A stretch of 64,000 bases of DNA from Pyropia yezoensis (GCA_009829735.1 CM020620.1:19194020-19258019); one strand, 5' to 3'; counted from the stretch's first letter, positions 30,111-41,685 are shown. A program made the numbers and translations. Notes: generated from the sequence alone by a model not told the origin.

Positions 30111-30359
30111 GCGGCTGGGGACCACCCCGGCGGTGGGGTGCGCGTGGAGGCGCTGGTGCTGGCGCCGGGCGAGGCCGTGACGGGCAGCGTCAACGTGCTG
30201 GCCGCGGGGGGGGTGGCGTGGCCGGGCGGCGGCTGGCGCATCCCGTTTGTAGTGGGCGTCGGGGGGGCCACGGGGGGGGGCGGCCTCTACTACCTCGACT
30301 CGTGGCACGCGTCGCGCCGCGCGCGGCTGCCGGCCGTGGCGCCGGCGTACGCCTACTGA
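29079..30359 (+). CDS. Hypothetical protein, Ala/Gly/Pro-rich, possible beta-sandwich
   Basis: Not recognised. The frame from 29079 opens at GTG; a well-placed ATG pair at 29002/29005 (ACCATGATGAGG) is in another frame, which ends at 29088. A one-base change in the C run at 29050-29062 or a small intron would join them. Codes for LPPVHTYQLTVSP, YRGWLPRQP, PYGWAPEAGLAGLDL, then after a Gly-rich stretch a region like an extended beta protein (LDVTPSMPTEVHAYRNPDGD, FSLTLTNTTPTPLTVP, VEALVLAPGEAVTGSVNVLA, WRIPFVVGVGG, YYLDSWHASRR). Poly-Ala runs separate these blocks. High third-position GC with conserved-looking non-repetitive blocks suggests a real gene. Divergent from UBA5. Confidence 0.55.
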
Positions 30360-30729
30360 CGAGGCCGCGGTCGGTTGGGTGGGTATTTTTTTCTGGCCGT
30401 TTTATTCCCCTCCGCCTCTACGCTTGTGGGGGGGGGGGTGCGGAGGAGGGGCCCTCCCCTGGAGGGTCCGTCCGCAAGCCACCACCACGAAGCGGGTGCA
30501 GCCCCCGCGCGCGCCCTCGCGCGCAGGGGAAACGAAAAAAAAAAAAGAGAAGAAGAAAAGAGAAGAGCATCCGCCGGCCCGCTCACGCGGTGGCGGGGGT
30601 CACGGCGGCCACACGCCTGCCGGAGGGCATCGACGCCCGTGCTAGCCGCCGCGACGGCGCCTCTTGTTGGGGTGCCTCGAAAAAAGACGGCGGCGGGGGT
30701 GCCAGGTCGCGTCGACAGCCGGCGCTCCT
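30360..30729. other. Convergent 3' intergenic region
   Basis: 370 bp between the stops of the plus-strand hypothetical gene and the minus-strand zinc-finger gene. It has an A-rich tract at 30534-30566. No gene seen. Confidence 0.5.
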
Positions 30730-30757
30730 CTAGGCCGGGCCCCCGTGAAAAGATGGG

Positions 30758-30788
<31 letters not shown>

Positions 30789-32360
30789 GCCACGAGGCGG
30801 TGGCGGCGGTGGCAGCGCCCCCCCCCGCGGGTGGGCGCCCCCCCCCCCCCCCCCCCCCCCCCGGGCGCCGCCGCCGCCGGGGGGGCGGCCCCCCCCCCCC
30901 CCCCCCCGCCGCCGCCGGGTGAAGCGTCCGCACGTGGCGGTTGAGGGAGCTGCGCTGCCCAAACGTGACGCCACACACGCGGCACCCGTACGGCCGCAGC
31001 CGCTGGTGGACGGTCCGCGTGTGCTGCGCGGCGTGGAGCTTAAAGTGGAAGCGCGACGGGCAGTGGCCGCAGCCAAACGGCCGCTCCTTGCGGTGGACGG
31101 TGCGGACGTGCTTGGCGCGCCCCGACTTTTCCCCAAACGCCAGCCCGCACACGCCGCACGCGTAGGGGCGGAGGCCCAGGTGCACCGTGCGCGTATGACG
31201 GTTGAGGCTGCTGTGGTGTCCGAGGAGGAGGGGGGGGGGGGGGGGGGGGGGGGGTGGCCGAGGGAGGGGGCAATGAAGAAGAGGGTAGAACCGGGGAGCC
31301 GCAGAACACGGACCATCACCAACCACAGCAGGTGTGCACCACGCAGCGGCAAGGACAGCACAAGGTGGCCAAGCGTCGCCGCGGGGGGGATGTTAGAACC
31401 GACCACGTCTGGGGCGCGGGGCATCCAGACTCGCTCCAAGACAAACAGCCACCCAGCCACCGTAGGGAGGCAACGCACCCCCACCCGCCACAACGCCGTC
31501 GCACCCCCTTCCCCTCCACCCACCCACCCCCTCGCCAGCGTACCTGATATGCCCAAACGGGGTGTGGCACTCGCCACACACGTACGGCTTGCGCTTCTCG
31601 TGGACAGACCGCACGTGGAGGGCCCAGTGGGTCTTGCGCACAAACCCACACCCGCAGACGGTGCACACAAACGGGCGCGCGCGGGTGCCCGCGCCGGGGG
31701 GCGCCGCCGGCGCGCCGGGGGAGGCGGCCGCGGCCGCGGCCGTCGCGGTGGCCGCCGCCCCCGCCCCCCACGCCGACGCCGACGGCCCACCGGCGGGGGG
31801 GGCGGTGGTGGCGGCGGCCCCCGCTGGGGACGGGAGCGACGAGGACGGCAGCACCGCCGACAGCGACCGCGGCGGCGGCGCCGGTGACAGCGGCAGCGGC
31901 GCCGGCGACAGCGGCAGCCGCAGGGCCGCCAGCGCAGCGTGCGGGGGCGCCGCCGCCGCCGCCACCGCCGCAGCGGTGGCAACGACGCCCAGCGGCGGCC
32001 CCGGTGACGGCGGCGGCGGCGGGTGCGGGGAGTAGCCCCACCCCCAGCCACCACCGCCAGCGGCGGCGGCGGCGGCGGCGGCGGCTGCGGCGGCGGCGAC
32101 GGCGGCACCCCCCCCCGCCGCGCCCACCGACGGCGACACGCCCGCGGCCGGGGGGGCGGGGGAGGCGACCGACACGGGCGACGGCGGCGGCGGGGAGCCC
32201 AGCGGCGGCTGCGGCAGCGGCAACGCCCGCAGCGGCGGCAGCGACGGCTGGCACGGCTGCCGCCGGCGGTAGAGCGACAGCAGCAGCGGCGGGGGGGGAG
32301 GAGGCGGCCGCGCCCGCGCCCGCGGCGGCGGCCGGTGGGCCGGCAGCCGCGTCCGCGTCC

Positions 32361-32398
<38 letters not shown>

Positions 32399-32401
32399 GG
32401 C

Positions 32402-32442
<41 letters not shown>

Positions 32443-32560
32443 CAGGGACGACGACGGCGGGGGTGGCGGCGGGGTGCCCACGGGAAGGCTGCCGCCGACG
32501 CCCCAGCGCATGGCCGACAGGTGCGCCGCTGCCGCCGTCACCACCGCCGGTCGGGGAGGG

Positions 32561-32592
<32 letters not shown>

Positions 32593-32879
32593 GTGCACCA
32601 CCTCCTCGTCCGCGTCATTGAGGACGGTCGCCCAAAAGGGCGCCGCCGACGCCGACACGCGGCGCCCCGCGGGGGCGGGCGCCGCGGGCGGCGGCGGCGG
32701 CGGGCCGGGGCCCGCCGCCACCCCCCCAGCCGACGACGACACGGCCGACGGGGAGGCGGCCGCCGACGGCGGGGTGACGGGGGAGGAGAGGCCCCCGCCG
32801 CCGCCGCCGCCGTGCGCGCACGGCGCCGCGTCCACATGGGGCATCCGCAGGGGCGGGAGGACGGGCGGCGGGCCCGCCG

Positions 32880-32910
<31 letters not shown>

Positions 32911-33216
32911 GGTCGCCGCGGTGGTGGCCGGCGGTCGGCCACACGGCAGGCCCCGCGGGCCGGGTGGTGGCAGCGCCCCGCCGGCGGCGGCGGCGGCGGC
33001 GGCGTGGGGGGGGGGGGACGGCCGCGTCATGGCCGCCCCTGCTGCCGCCGTCGACGCCGCCGCGACGGCTGCCGTTGCGCTTGGCCACCGGGGGACGGCG
33101 GCGGCGACGAGCGCGGCGGGGGGGGGCAGCCGCGGCGGCGGCGGGGCCATGCAGCCGCCGCCGCTGCCGCCGCCGCCGCCGCTGCTGCGGCTGCCGCTCC
33201 TGGCGTCGTCGACGTT

Positions 33217-33247
<31 letters not shown>

Positions 33248-33399
33248 CCGGCACAGCCGCCGCCGCCGCCGGCACGCGGCGGCAGACCGGCCGGGGCGGC
33301 CAGGCCGAGGAGCAACGCCGCGTCGGTCCGCGGCGCCGGCGGCGGGGGCGGCAGCAGGGGGACCCGCCCGCCGGCGGCGCCACCCCCCCTAGCCGCCAT
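30730..33399 (-). CDS. C2H2 zinc-finger protein, five tandem fingers, one intron
   Basis: Two exons, 33399-31544 and 31210-30730, about 778 residues. The N-terminal ~580 residues are low complexity (poly-Pro, poly-Ala, Gly). Five C2H2 fingers follow: FVCTVCGCGFVRKTHWALHV; a second finger split by the intron (YVCGECHTPFGHI | SSLNRHTRTVH); YACGVCGLAFGEKSGRAKHV; FGCGHCPSRFHFKLHAAQHT; YGCRVCGVTFGQRSSLNRHV. Joining at the GT-AG sites restores exactly 12 residues between Cys2 and His1 of finger 2. Linkers of the form ..RPYxC fit DNA-binding TFIIIA-type fingers; a nuclear transcription factor is inferred. Start chosen at ATG 33399; the frame is open upstream from GTG 33510. The C-terminus is Gly/Pro-rich and passes through poly-G/C runs where sequencing errors are possible. 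Confidence 0.85.
31211..31543 (-). other. Intron of the zinc-finger gene
   Basis: 333 bp with a 5' GTACGC donor at 31543 and a 3' CACAG acceptor at 31211 after a long C/T tract. Phase 2. Its removal rebuilds the second C2H2 finger. Confidence 0.88.
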
Positions 33400-33409
33400 G
33401 CCCGTCCAA

Positions 33410-33447
<38 letters not shown>

Positions 33448-36349
33448 TGGAAAGGCAGTGGCCGAGCGCCCACGCGGCCTGCGCGCCCGACCGGCCGGCA
33501 CAACGCCCACCCGACCGCCACGGGTACGGAGAGGGGGGGGGGAGTGGCGGTGGCGGCGGTGGCACCGGCGGGCCCGCCCGCTGTGGCCGTCCCCCCCCTT
33601 TCACTCCTCCCCCCCCACCCCCCCCCCCCCCCCCCCCCCCCCCCCCGCGCGGTGGTGGCGGCCGGCGCGCACCACCCGTCGGGAGTACGGCGCGCGGCAC
33701 ACACCCCCACACGCCGACCGGCGGGTCGGCGGGGGGGACGGCAGCGGCGGCGGCGGGCGGGCGGGGGCGGGTGGGTGGGTGGGTGGGTGATGGGCGGCGC
33801 CGCCCGTCTGTCCCCTCCCCCTTGACGGCTCTCCCCCCACGGGCGCCACCGCCGCTGCCGTGGGGGGGGGGCGGGCTGGCGCCGTGGGTGCACCTTGAAG
33901 AGCGCCCGCGGGGCGCGCAGGGCGGGAGCCCGCCCCGTGGGAGCCCGGCGTGGCGGGGGGGGGGGGGGGCGGCGTCGCGGTGACCGGCCGGGCTCGGCGG
34001 GCGGCCGCAGAGCCGCCGCCGCGGCGGGGGCGGCGGCGGGGGCGGCGGCGGGCCGGCTGGCCGGGGGGCCACGTCCCCCCGCGGCGCGGGCAGCAGCAGC
34101 GACAAAGGTTGACAAGGGGGGGGGGGCGGGAAGGGCCGGTGGTCTGGGGCGGCCGGCCCCGGCCAGGACGGGGCGGCTGGCGGCAACGGCCACCACCCCC
34201 CCCCCCCCCCCCCCCCCGCGGCGGCGGCGGCGGCGGGGGCGGCGAAACAGGGAGGGCGCCCCCGCCCCCCCCCCCCCCCCCCCCCCCCCCGCCCGGGCGC
34301 TCGCGCCTGCGTGGCGCGTCGTGGGAGGGGGTCGGGGGGGCGGGGGACCCGCCGCAACGTCCGTGGCCGCCCCCCCCGGGGCGGGCGGCGGCGCCCGCCG
34401 GGCGGGGCGGGTGGGGCACCCCCCTGCCGCCCGTGACGTGGGCGGTGACCGCCGGGGCTGCCGCGGCGGCTGGCGCGGAGGGGGCGGGTGGGTGGGTGGG
34501 TCGGTCGGGGAGGGAGGGGGTGTGGGGAGCCGGGGGATGGGGGGAGAGGGGGGTGGCGGGGGGGTGGCGGGGGGGGGGGGGGGGGGGGGGATGCAGCGAG
34601 GATGGGGGGGGCGTTTCTCTCCCTCTCCCCCTCTCTCTCTCGCTCTCTTGTCTCTCTCCCCTTGGCACCACCCCCCTTCCCCCCCCTGCGCCTTGGACCG
34701 CCGCCGCGGCAGTACGGTGACGCACGGCGCGCGGGGGGGGGGGGGGGGGGGGGGGGGACGGCCGGCGGGGAGAGGGCAGGCAGGCAGGATGCCGGTGGGC
34801 GGAGGGGGGGGGGGGGACGTGGCTGGGGGGGAAGGCGCGGGGCGGCCGCCGGGGGCAATGCCGTGGCCCCCCGACGGGCCGCGGGTGTAGAGTGATGGAC
34901 GCGGGAAAGATGGCGGCGGCGGCGGTGGCGGTGGCGGTGGTGGCGGTGGCGGTGGTGGCGGTGGCGGTGGCGGTGAGGGGGCAGGGGGAACCGGTGGTGG
35001 AGGACAGCGTCACGTCGGCGGCCGGTTGCGATGCCAAGGGGAGAGAGATGGTGGGGGGGGGGGGGGATGATGCCGGCGAGCGGTTGTGCGTGGCCCCCCC
35101 GCCGGCGGGGGCAGCGAGCGCAGCCGCCGGCGGGGTGGGGAGAGGCGCGGGCGGGGGGGCGCGTCACTGCGGTTCAAGATGGGGCGGTCGGGGGCCGCGC
35201 GCGGGGGGTGGTGCTTTTTTTTTTTCAAGGGCAGAGGCGGCGACGGGCAGACAGGCAGGTGGCCAGCCGGCAGCGGCGGGCGGTGGGCGGCGGGCGGCGG
35301 AGCGGCGGGCGGCGGGCGGCGGGCGGCGCGGCGGTCGACACCCCCCCCCCCCGGCGGTCGACACCCCCCCCCCCCCCCCACCCCTCGGCAACAGCTGCCG
35401 CTGGGCGTGCGCCGCCGCCGCCGCCGCAGGCCCCACTGGCGTGGCACGGTGAGGGCGGCGGCGGCCGCCACCACCCCCCCCCCCCCCCCCCCTCCTCCTT
35501 CTCATGGGGCACCACCGAACCGTGGGAGAAGAGAGAGGGAGAGAGGGTGGAAAGGGAAGCAGGAGGGGGGTGGGGCGGGGGGAGGGGGGGGAGAGGCGGC
35601 GGTCGGGGAAGGAGCGAGCGCGCACGTGAGAGGAGGAGGGGGGGGGCGGGTGCCGCCGGCCGCCGTCCCCCTCCTCCATCCGCCTATAAAGGCGGGGCGT
35701 GATGACGGCGGCGGTCGGGGCGCGCGGGGGGGGGGGGAGGGGGGGGGGGTGGTGCCAACGCAGCGGCGGCGGCGGCGACGGAGGTAGAGGGGGGCGGGGG
35801 TGCCAACGCACCGGCAAAGGGGGGGGGGGGGGGGGGGGGGTGGGTGGTGGTCTGCCCCGTCGCTGTGACCGGGCGGCCGGTCCCACCGGTGTGCGTAGGG
35901 CGGAACGGCGGTGGTGGTGGTGGTGGTATGGAGTGGGGGCGGTTGGATGGCGAAGAGAGGCGAGGTGGGGGGGGGGGTTGTTGGTGGGCAGGGGCTGGGG
36001 GGGGGGGGGAGGGGGGGGGGGGAGGGGGGGGGGGGGGTGGGGGTTCGTGCGAGGCCCCGCGTGTGTGTGCGTGGGCGGCGCGTGCCGACCGCCCCCTCCG
36101 CACACACGATGGAAGAGGAAGATTAGAGGACAGACGAAGAAGGGCGGCGGTGGCTGGGGGGGGGGGAGGGGGGCGGGAGGGGGAGGTTGGCCAGAGAGGA
36201 GTGTGTGATCGGGGCGGTTGAACGGGGGGGGGGGCGGGGGGGTGGAAAGGGATGGCACGACGCCCGTTTGGTTGGGGAGGAGACGGGGAGCCATGGACGG
36301 CACGTCTGCCGACGAGGCGCGTCCCACGCGCCACGCATGTGGGCGGGCG
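33400..36349. other. Low-complexity GC-rich DNA before the assembly gap
   Basis: Nearly 3 kb dominated by poly-G and poly-C runs (e.g. 33613-33646, 34198-34217, 34264-34290, 34733-34757, 35819-35840) and GGC/GCC repeats. Every frame on both strands stays open and gives only Pro/Arg/Gly/Ala strings, so no gene can be supported. A CT-rich microsatellite lies at 34615-34662. CTATAAAG occurs at 35684. Confidence 0.6.
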
Positions 36350-36849
36350 NNNNNNNNNNNNNNNNNNNNNNNNNNNNNNNNNNNNNNNNNNNNNNNNNNN
36401 NNNNNNNNNNNNNNNNNNNNNNNNNNNNNNNNNNNNNNNNNNNNNNNNNNNNNNNNNNNNNNNNNNNNNNNNNNNNNNNNNNNNNNNNNNNNNNNNNNNN
36501 NNNNNNNNNNNNNNNNNNNNNNNNNNNNNNNNNNNNNNNNNNNNNNNNNNNNNNNNNNNNNNNNNNNNNNNNNNNNNNNNNNNNNNNNNNNNNNNNNNNN
36601 NNNNNNNNNNNNNNNNNNNNNNNNNNNNNNNNNNNNNNNNNNNNNNNNNNNNNNNNNNNNNNNNNNNNNNNNNNNNNNNNNNNNNNNNNNNNNNNNNNNN
36701 NNNNNNNNNNNNNNNNNNNNNNNNNNNNNNNNNNNNNNNNNNNNNNNNNNNNNNNNNNNNNNNNNNNNNNNNNNNNNNNNNNNNNNNNNNNNNNNNNNNN
36801 NNNNNNNNNNNNNNNNNNNNNNNNNNNNNNNNNNNNNNNNNNNNNNNNN
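36350..36849. other. Assembly gap (500 N)
   Basis: Exactly 500 N. The round number suggests a placeholder, so the distance, and even the adjacency of the two sides, is not certain. Element D1 starts in mid-RT right after it. Confidence 0.98.
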
Positions 36850-39304
36850 GGACATGATTCTGGCCGGAGTACGGTGGCAGATCTGTCTCGTGTACCTAGA
36901 CGATATCATTGTGTTCTCCCGAAGTCCGGAGGAACACATTGGCCATCTTGGCCAGGTGTTCAAGCTACTTGCTGACGCCGGAGTGTCACTGAAGGCGAGT
37001 AAGTGCCACCTCTTCACTCAAGAGGTGGAGTACTTGGGACATGTTGTCCGTCCGGGGCGTCTCAGTGTCAACGAGAAAAACTTGAGGGCCATCCGCAAGG
37101 CTCAGTACCCCCGGACCCAGACCCAGATGAGGAGCTTCCTCGGGATGTGTAACGTGTACCGACGTTTCACTAAGGGCTTCGCCAAAGTGGCGAAGCCGTT
37201 GAATGAGTTAGTGAGCTCAACGCTACCGAAGAACCTGCCTCCCCCAAGTCGGGTGGAGCAGGAATCCTTTGAGACTCTTCGGGACCTTCTGCTGAAGCCC
37301 CCTATCCTGGCTATTCCCAGGTTGGGAGGCCACTACATCCTGGATGTGGACGCTAGCTACGACCAACTTGGTTGTGTGTTGCTTCAGCAACAGCCGGACA
37401 AGGAGTACTTGCCGGTGGGATACTTCAGCAAGGGGCTAAACTCGGCCGAGAAGAACTACGGAGTCACCGAGTTGGAAGGACTCGCAGTGGTATGGGCGGT
37501 GACGTCACTTCGTCACTACCTAGAGGGTGAGAAGTTCCTCATCCGCTGTGACCACCGCGCGTTGCAGTTCATCTTCAAGACGGACTGTACGAACACTCGT
37601 CTCAACCGGTGGAGGGTGCGACTTGCACCCTTCAACTTTGATATGAGTACCGACCTGGCAGGCAACATGCCCTTGCCGACGGCCTCTCTCGGGTACCGAC
37701 CGAGGGACTGGACACCACCCCAGTCGATGAGGACATCCCCATCGTGGGGGTAGTCACGCGCTCGGGTCAGGCGTTGAATCCCGAGGCGCCAGGGAACAAG
37801 AAGTACTTGCCCCTGTCCCTGGACGAAGTAGTGAAGGCCCAGGCCGAGGATCCCTTCTGCAAGTCGCAGAGGGATACCCTGGATACAGTGGCGGAGACGC
37901 GGTTCTTCCTGGGAGACGATGGCCTCCTCATGAGGAGGGGGGTATTCCAGGGACCGAACAACTTGTCGTCCCCGCATCCCTCAAGGACAGTATCTTGAGA
38001 GGGAGCATAACGCTCCCACGGGTGGACACCTGGGGTCTAGTAAACTGTACCAGACCCTGAGGACCAGGTACTACTGGCCGTCCATGGTGGTGGACATCTA
38101 CAGTTGGGTGGCTGCCTGCACAAGTTGTGCACAGAACCGTCTGATGGAACGGCGGCCTACTACGGCTATGCTATTGTTCCCGGCCAAGGAGCCCTTCGCC
38201 GCGTTGGCGATGGACATCCTTGGGCCACTGCCAGTGACCGAGGAGGGCAACCAGTACCTCCTGGTCATCTGTGACCGCTTCACGAAACTTACGCGAGCGA
38301 TCCCACTGGCAGAGATCACGGCCATGTCGGTCGTGTCAGCCTTCCTAGATCACTGGGTTGCCGCGTATGGCATTCCGGATAGTACACTATCGGACAATGG
38401 ACCGCAATTTGCGTCTGTACTGTTTCAAGGAGTGCTGGATACGTTGGGGGTTAAGGCAAACTATGCCACCCCCTACCACCCACAAACTAATGGGCAGGTG
38501 GAGCGCTTCAACAAAACTATTGTTAGGCAGCTGCGCCATTATGTGAGTGAGCACGTGAAGACGTGGGACCAATACATTTCTATTCTGACCACTGCCTACA
38601 ATTCGCAGGTTCACTCATCTACCGGGGAAGTACCCCTCGCTTTTGTGACCCCCCGTCGCGTGCGGTCTATTGCCGTGCGGCGGCCGCTCCCAACTAGGGA
38701 GGATGGTGGCAGTACGCCCACTCCTACTGAGAGTAAGGCGGAGTTCGCTGCTAGGCTTGAAAACCTCATCCCTAAAGTCAGGGCTGAGATGGACAAAGCA
38801 CAAAAGCGCTACAAGCGTACCTTTGACAAAAAGGTGCGCAACGCCAAGCATGTCCCCGAGCAGGGTGACTGGGTATTGGTCCACTCACACACCCCAACTG
38901 GGGGTAAGTTGGTGTTCCAGACGAAGGGGCCGTACCAGGTCCTTCGTACTGATGGGCGGCGTTTCACCATCGAAAGTGACGATGGGGTCCGCACAGTGAA
39001 CGGACAGGACGTGGTCAAAGTTGCACCACCGCCTGCAGGCGACCCAGCTTGGGCGCGTGCTTTGAAAACGTGGCGCCTGCCCTCGCTGCCTGCAGCCAAA
39101 CAGGGCCCGCAGGAGTACGTGTTCGACAAGTTCATCGACCACGGCTGGGATGAGGATACTGACCGCCTCATGTTGAGGGTGCGTTGGTTTGGCTACAAAG
39201 CCAAGGATGATACGTGGGAGTATGTGGAGGACCTTCCTGCTGAGAAGGTCCGGGCGTACTGTGCCCGGAACGAGATAGACCCTAACAGCCCTCCCTCAAC
39301 GTGA
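36850..39304 (+). pseudogene. pol: pol of element D1, partial and frameshifted
   Basis: Begins inside RT, just before YLDD (36895), and runs through RNase H, integrase and chromodomain (LMLRVRWFGYKAKDDTWEY). Compared with D2 there are three single-base deletions: near 37643 (FNFDM against FNFDIEYRPG), near 37950 (one G lost in the GGGG of D2) and near 37994. Each changes frame. The integrase core and chromodomain are then open from 38084 to 39304. Either a dead copy or one affected by homopolymer sequencing errors. Confidence 0.9.
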
Positions 39305-39415
39305 GGGAAGGCCGAGCAACAGTGCCAAGAGAGTGCTTCAAGTCGAAGTGGTACGCAGAGTGGCTTTAAACTACAGCCCTAACCCTCACACTCTCACAAC
39401 AAAGGCAGCTGCCAA

Positions 39416-41359
39416 CTAGGCACGCATGCTAGACTCTCCCACTCCACGGCCCTCGCCCTCACGTGGAGGCGAGCGGCGAGACCCACGCCGATAACGGTCT
39501 CCACTCGTTGGAAGGGGCGGCGGCTCCAAGTCGGAACCGTCGCGCCCCTCACGGTCGCGCAAGTGGCGCCGACCGTGGCTACTCTTCTGCCTGGTCTTGC
39601 GCGCAAGTTTGCGACGCAGACGCTGGACAGACTCCGTCTCCGATGGGGTAGAGGACTCCGAGACGGAGTAAGACAACTCGTCTTCCGACACGGAGGGAGA
39701 GCGCCGCGAGTGACGGCGACGACGGCGAGGAGGCGAGTATGCCCGGCTCGCACGACGCTTGCCACGCCCAAGTGGGGTTGGCTGGGGCATAATAGCCCCA
39801 ATGCGAGCCAACTCGGCCGTCATAAACTCCGCCACCGACTCGCAACTCGCGGTCGCCACTGCAGTACGAACGCGCTCCTCAAGTTGAGGAGTCTCGGAAC
39901 TTTGGAGGGTTGCGGTCGACGCGGCCAACCAGGAAATGGTGCGCACCAACGTGGTGATCATCATCTCTGAGGTTAGAGGCGTGGGCGGTAACACCAACTT
40001 GGGGTATACCGTCAGGAGGGTGGCCCCCAAGTTGGGAGACACCGGTGTGGATGACTCCACGGCCACGCTGATCGGGATGTTCCCGTGAGGCTGGAAAGGA
40101 ACAGGAGGAAGCGGAGGGGCACGCCGAGGTGGCGGTACCCGGGTGTAACTGCGACCCCGACTTGGGGCCCCCGCAGTAGGTTGAGTCATATGGTCATCAT
40201 ATGAGGGCACAGCCATAACTATGGGCTTGTCCGGGGGTGGCGCAGTGTGACGATCCACCCCCGGGGCATACGGGTAGTCCCCGATGCCCAACCCCTCTCG
40301 TAGGACCACACGGCCGTCGTGAAGTTCACGAGCGACCCATACGAACTGGCGAAGTGCGCCATCGTCCTTGGGCCCCCGAGTGGGGCGGCGCAACTTGTGC
40401 TCAATGCTCTCCCACTCGATAAACTTGTGGAGGCGGAGCATCTCCTCAAGTAGAGTGAGTTGTCCTGACGAGCACCCCTCAGCAACTAGCTGAGGGGTGA
40501 GCTGTTCCAAACCCTGGATGAGCCGGAGGGGGAGATGCCAGAGCATCCCCCGCCGCTGAACACATGACACCCAGGTCGACATGACCTCGAGGAGCCACTG
40601 GGTGGCCAACATGGCCCACACCAGATGATCAGGGCCAGCCGTCAACATGACGGAGCCAAAGTGGTCAAGCAACCGTGGCAACAATGCCGGGAACCCGTAG
40701 GGGACCTCAACTTGAGGCCACCACTCGGGCTTCTTCGGGTAGTATTGCTCCTTACTGGCAGCAGACTGCTGAGGAAACTCAAGTTGAGCCGAGGTCACCA
40801 AGTAGGGACCTCGCCGGAAGTCCTTCTCCATCCGCACATCAAAGTGATGAGTGTGCGGATCGGCCTCGTGAAGGTACGGGGGGCGAGTTGCCACCGCGTC
40901 CCAAGTGAAGGTCGGCAAGTCGCCGGGACCCGGGATAGTTCCCCCGCGGTCCACCATGGCCTTGGCCCGCTGCACGTCCTCGACCTCCTCGTCGTCCAGG
41001 AAGGCAAACTGGTCCGTCCTGAAGCCGGCAGGGAACCCGACCCTACGGGGATACTTCTCCCGTAGGCGGTCCCATACCCGACCCATCGCTGCGCCGAGTC
41101 GGCCACAGCGAAGAACAGTCAACCCCTCCTCATACAGAGGCCAAGCGGGGTAAAACCACCGCCCCAAGGCCTCACGCGGGACAACTTGTCCCGCCTCCGG
41201 GGGAGATCCTGCCGTCAACCCAAAGCCGGGTGACGCGGGAGTCCCACCCCCCGGAGCGATCGCGGAGCCCCCGCCGGAAGTCCCGGCAGGCGCTGCACCG
41301 TAGGTGGTGTCCTCCATACGCTCATCGAGAGAGTCCGTCTCCACTCCCGGAGTCGCCAT
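39416..41359 (-). CDS. Antisense ORF protein of element D1
   Basis: Intact 647-residue ORF, tail-to-tail with pol (112 bp apart). Start ATG 41359 (MATPGVETDS), 341 bp inside the LTR. Middle region: GRWFYPAWPLYEEGL, PAGFRTDQFAFLDDEEVEDV, YYPKKPEWWPQVEVPYGF, RGMLWHLPLRLIQGLEQL, FVWVARELHDGRVVLREGLG. A helical segment (SEMMITTLVRTISWLAAS) is followed by an Arg/Ser-rich, strongly basic C-terminus (RRRRRHSRRSPSVSEDE...), which could bind RNA or target the nucleus. The motifs recur in A, B and E. The ORF is intact even though pol of the same copy is frameshifted. No known domain; function unknown. Confidence 0.75.
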   Translation of the reverse strand: MATPGVETDSLDERMEDTTYGAAPAGTSGGGSAIAPGGGTPASPGFGLTAGSPPEAGQVVPREALGRWFYPAWPLYEEGLTVLRCGRLGAAMGRVWDRLREKYPRRVGFPAGFRTDQFAFLDDEEVEDVQRAKAMVDRGGTIPGPGDLPTFTWDAVATRPPYLHEADPHTHHFDVRMEKDFRRGPYLVTSAQLEFPQQSAASKEQYYPKKPEWWPQVEVPYGFPALLPRLLDHFGSVMLTAGPDHLVWAMLATQWLLEVMSTWVSCVQRRGMLWHLPLRLIQGLEQLTPQLVAEGCSSGQLTLLEEMLRLHKFIEWESIEHKLRRPTRGPKDDGALRQFVWVARELHDGRVVLREGLGIGDYPYAPGVDRHTAPPPDKPIVMAVPSYDDHMTQPTAGAPSRGRSYTRVPPPRRAPPLPPVPFQPHGNIPISVAVESSTPVSPNLGATLLTVYPKLVLPPTPLTSEMMITTLVRTISWLAASTATLQSSETPQLEERVRTAVATASCESVAEFMTAELARIGAIMPQPTPLGRGKRRASRAYSPPRRRRRHSRRSPSVSEDELSYSVSESSTPSETESVQRLRRKLARKTRQKSSHGRRHLRDREGRDGSDLEPPPLPTSGDRYRRGSRRSPPREGEGRGVGESSMRA

Positions 41360-41685
41360 GGCTCTCCCCAAGTTGGGGAGAGACGTCCTGGCTATCGCGG
41401 CACGAGACCCGCCTCGAGTTGAGGGGGACTCGGATCGTGGGTAAACGGGTGGCCTCCCCAGCGTGGGGTGGCCCCGTGTAAGGTGAAGGAGAAGTGGTGG
41501 TGGTGGTGAGGTGTGAACCGAGGAGAGCAAGCTGCCAAGTGGGCAAGCTTGAGGAGAGGGGCGGCCAACGTGACCGCCTCCACATCCGCGTTACGTACTC
41601 AAGGGGGGACAGCAAGTCGCGTCCCCCCCTACGCCGAGACGTGCGTTTACGCACCCCCTCACAGGGCCGACCGGGTCGGTCGGAA

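Noticed and set aside
31884-33825. Plus-strand ORFs opposite the zinc-finger gene
   Set aside because: Shadows of the GGC/GCC-rich N-terminal coding region.
33389-35167. Several 400-600-residue ORFs on both strands
   Set aside because: Only Pro/Arg/Gly/Ala strings from poly-G/C runs; no motif or codon signal separates any one frame.
39640-41340. The segment missing from D2 as an intron
   Set aside because: On neither strand can the junction within the 9-bp repeat be placed to give GT...AG, so a deletion between short repeats fits better.
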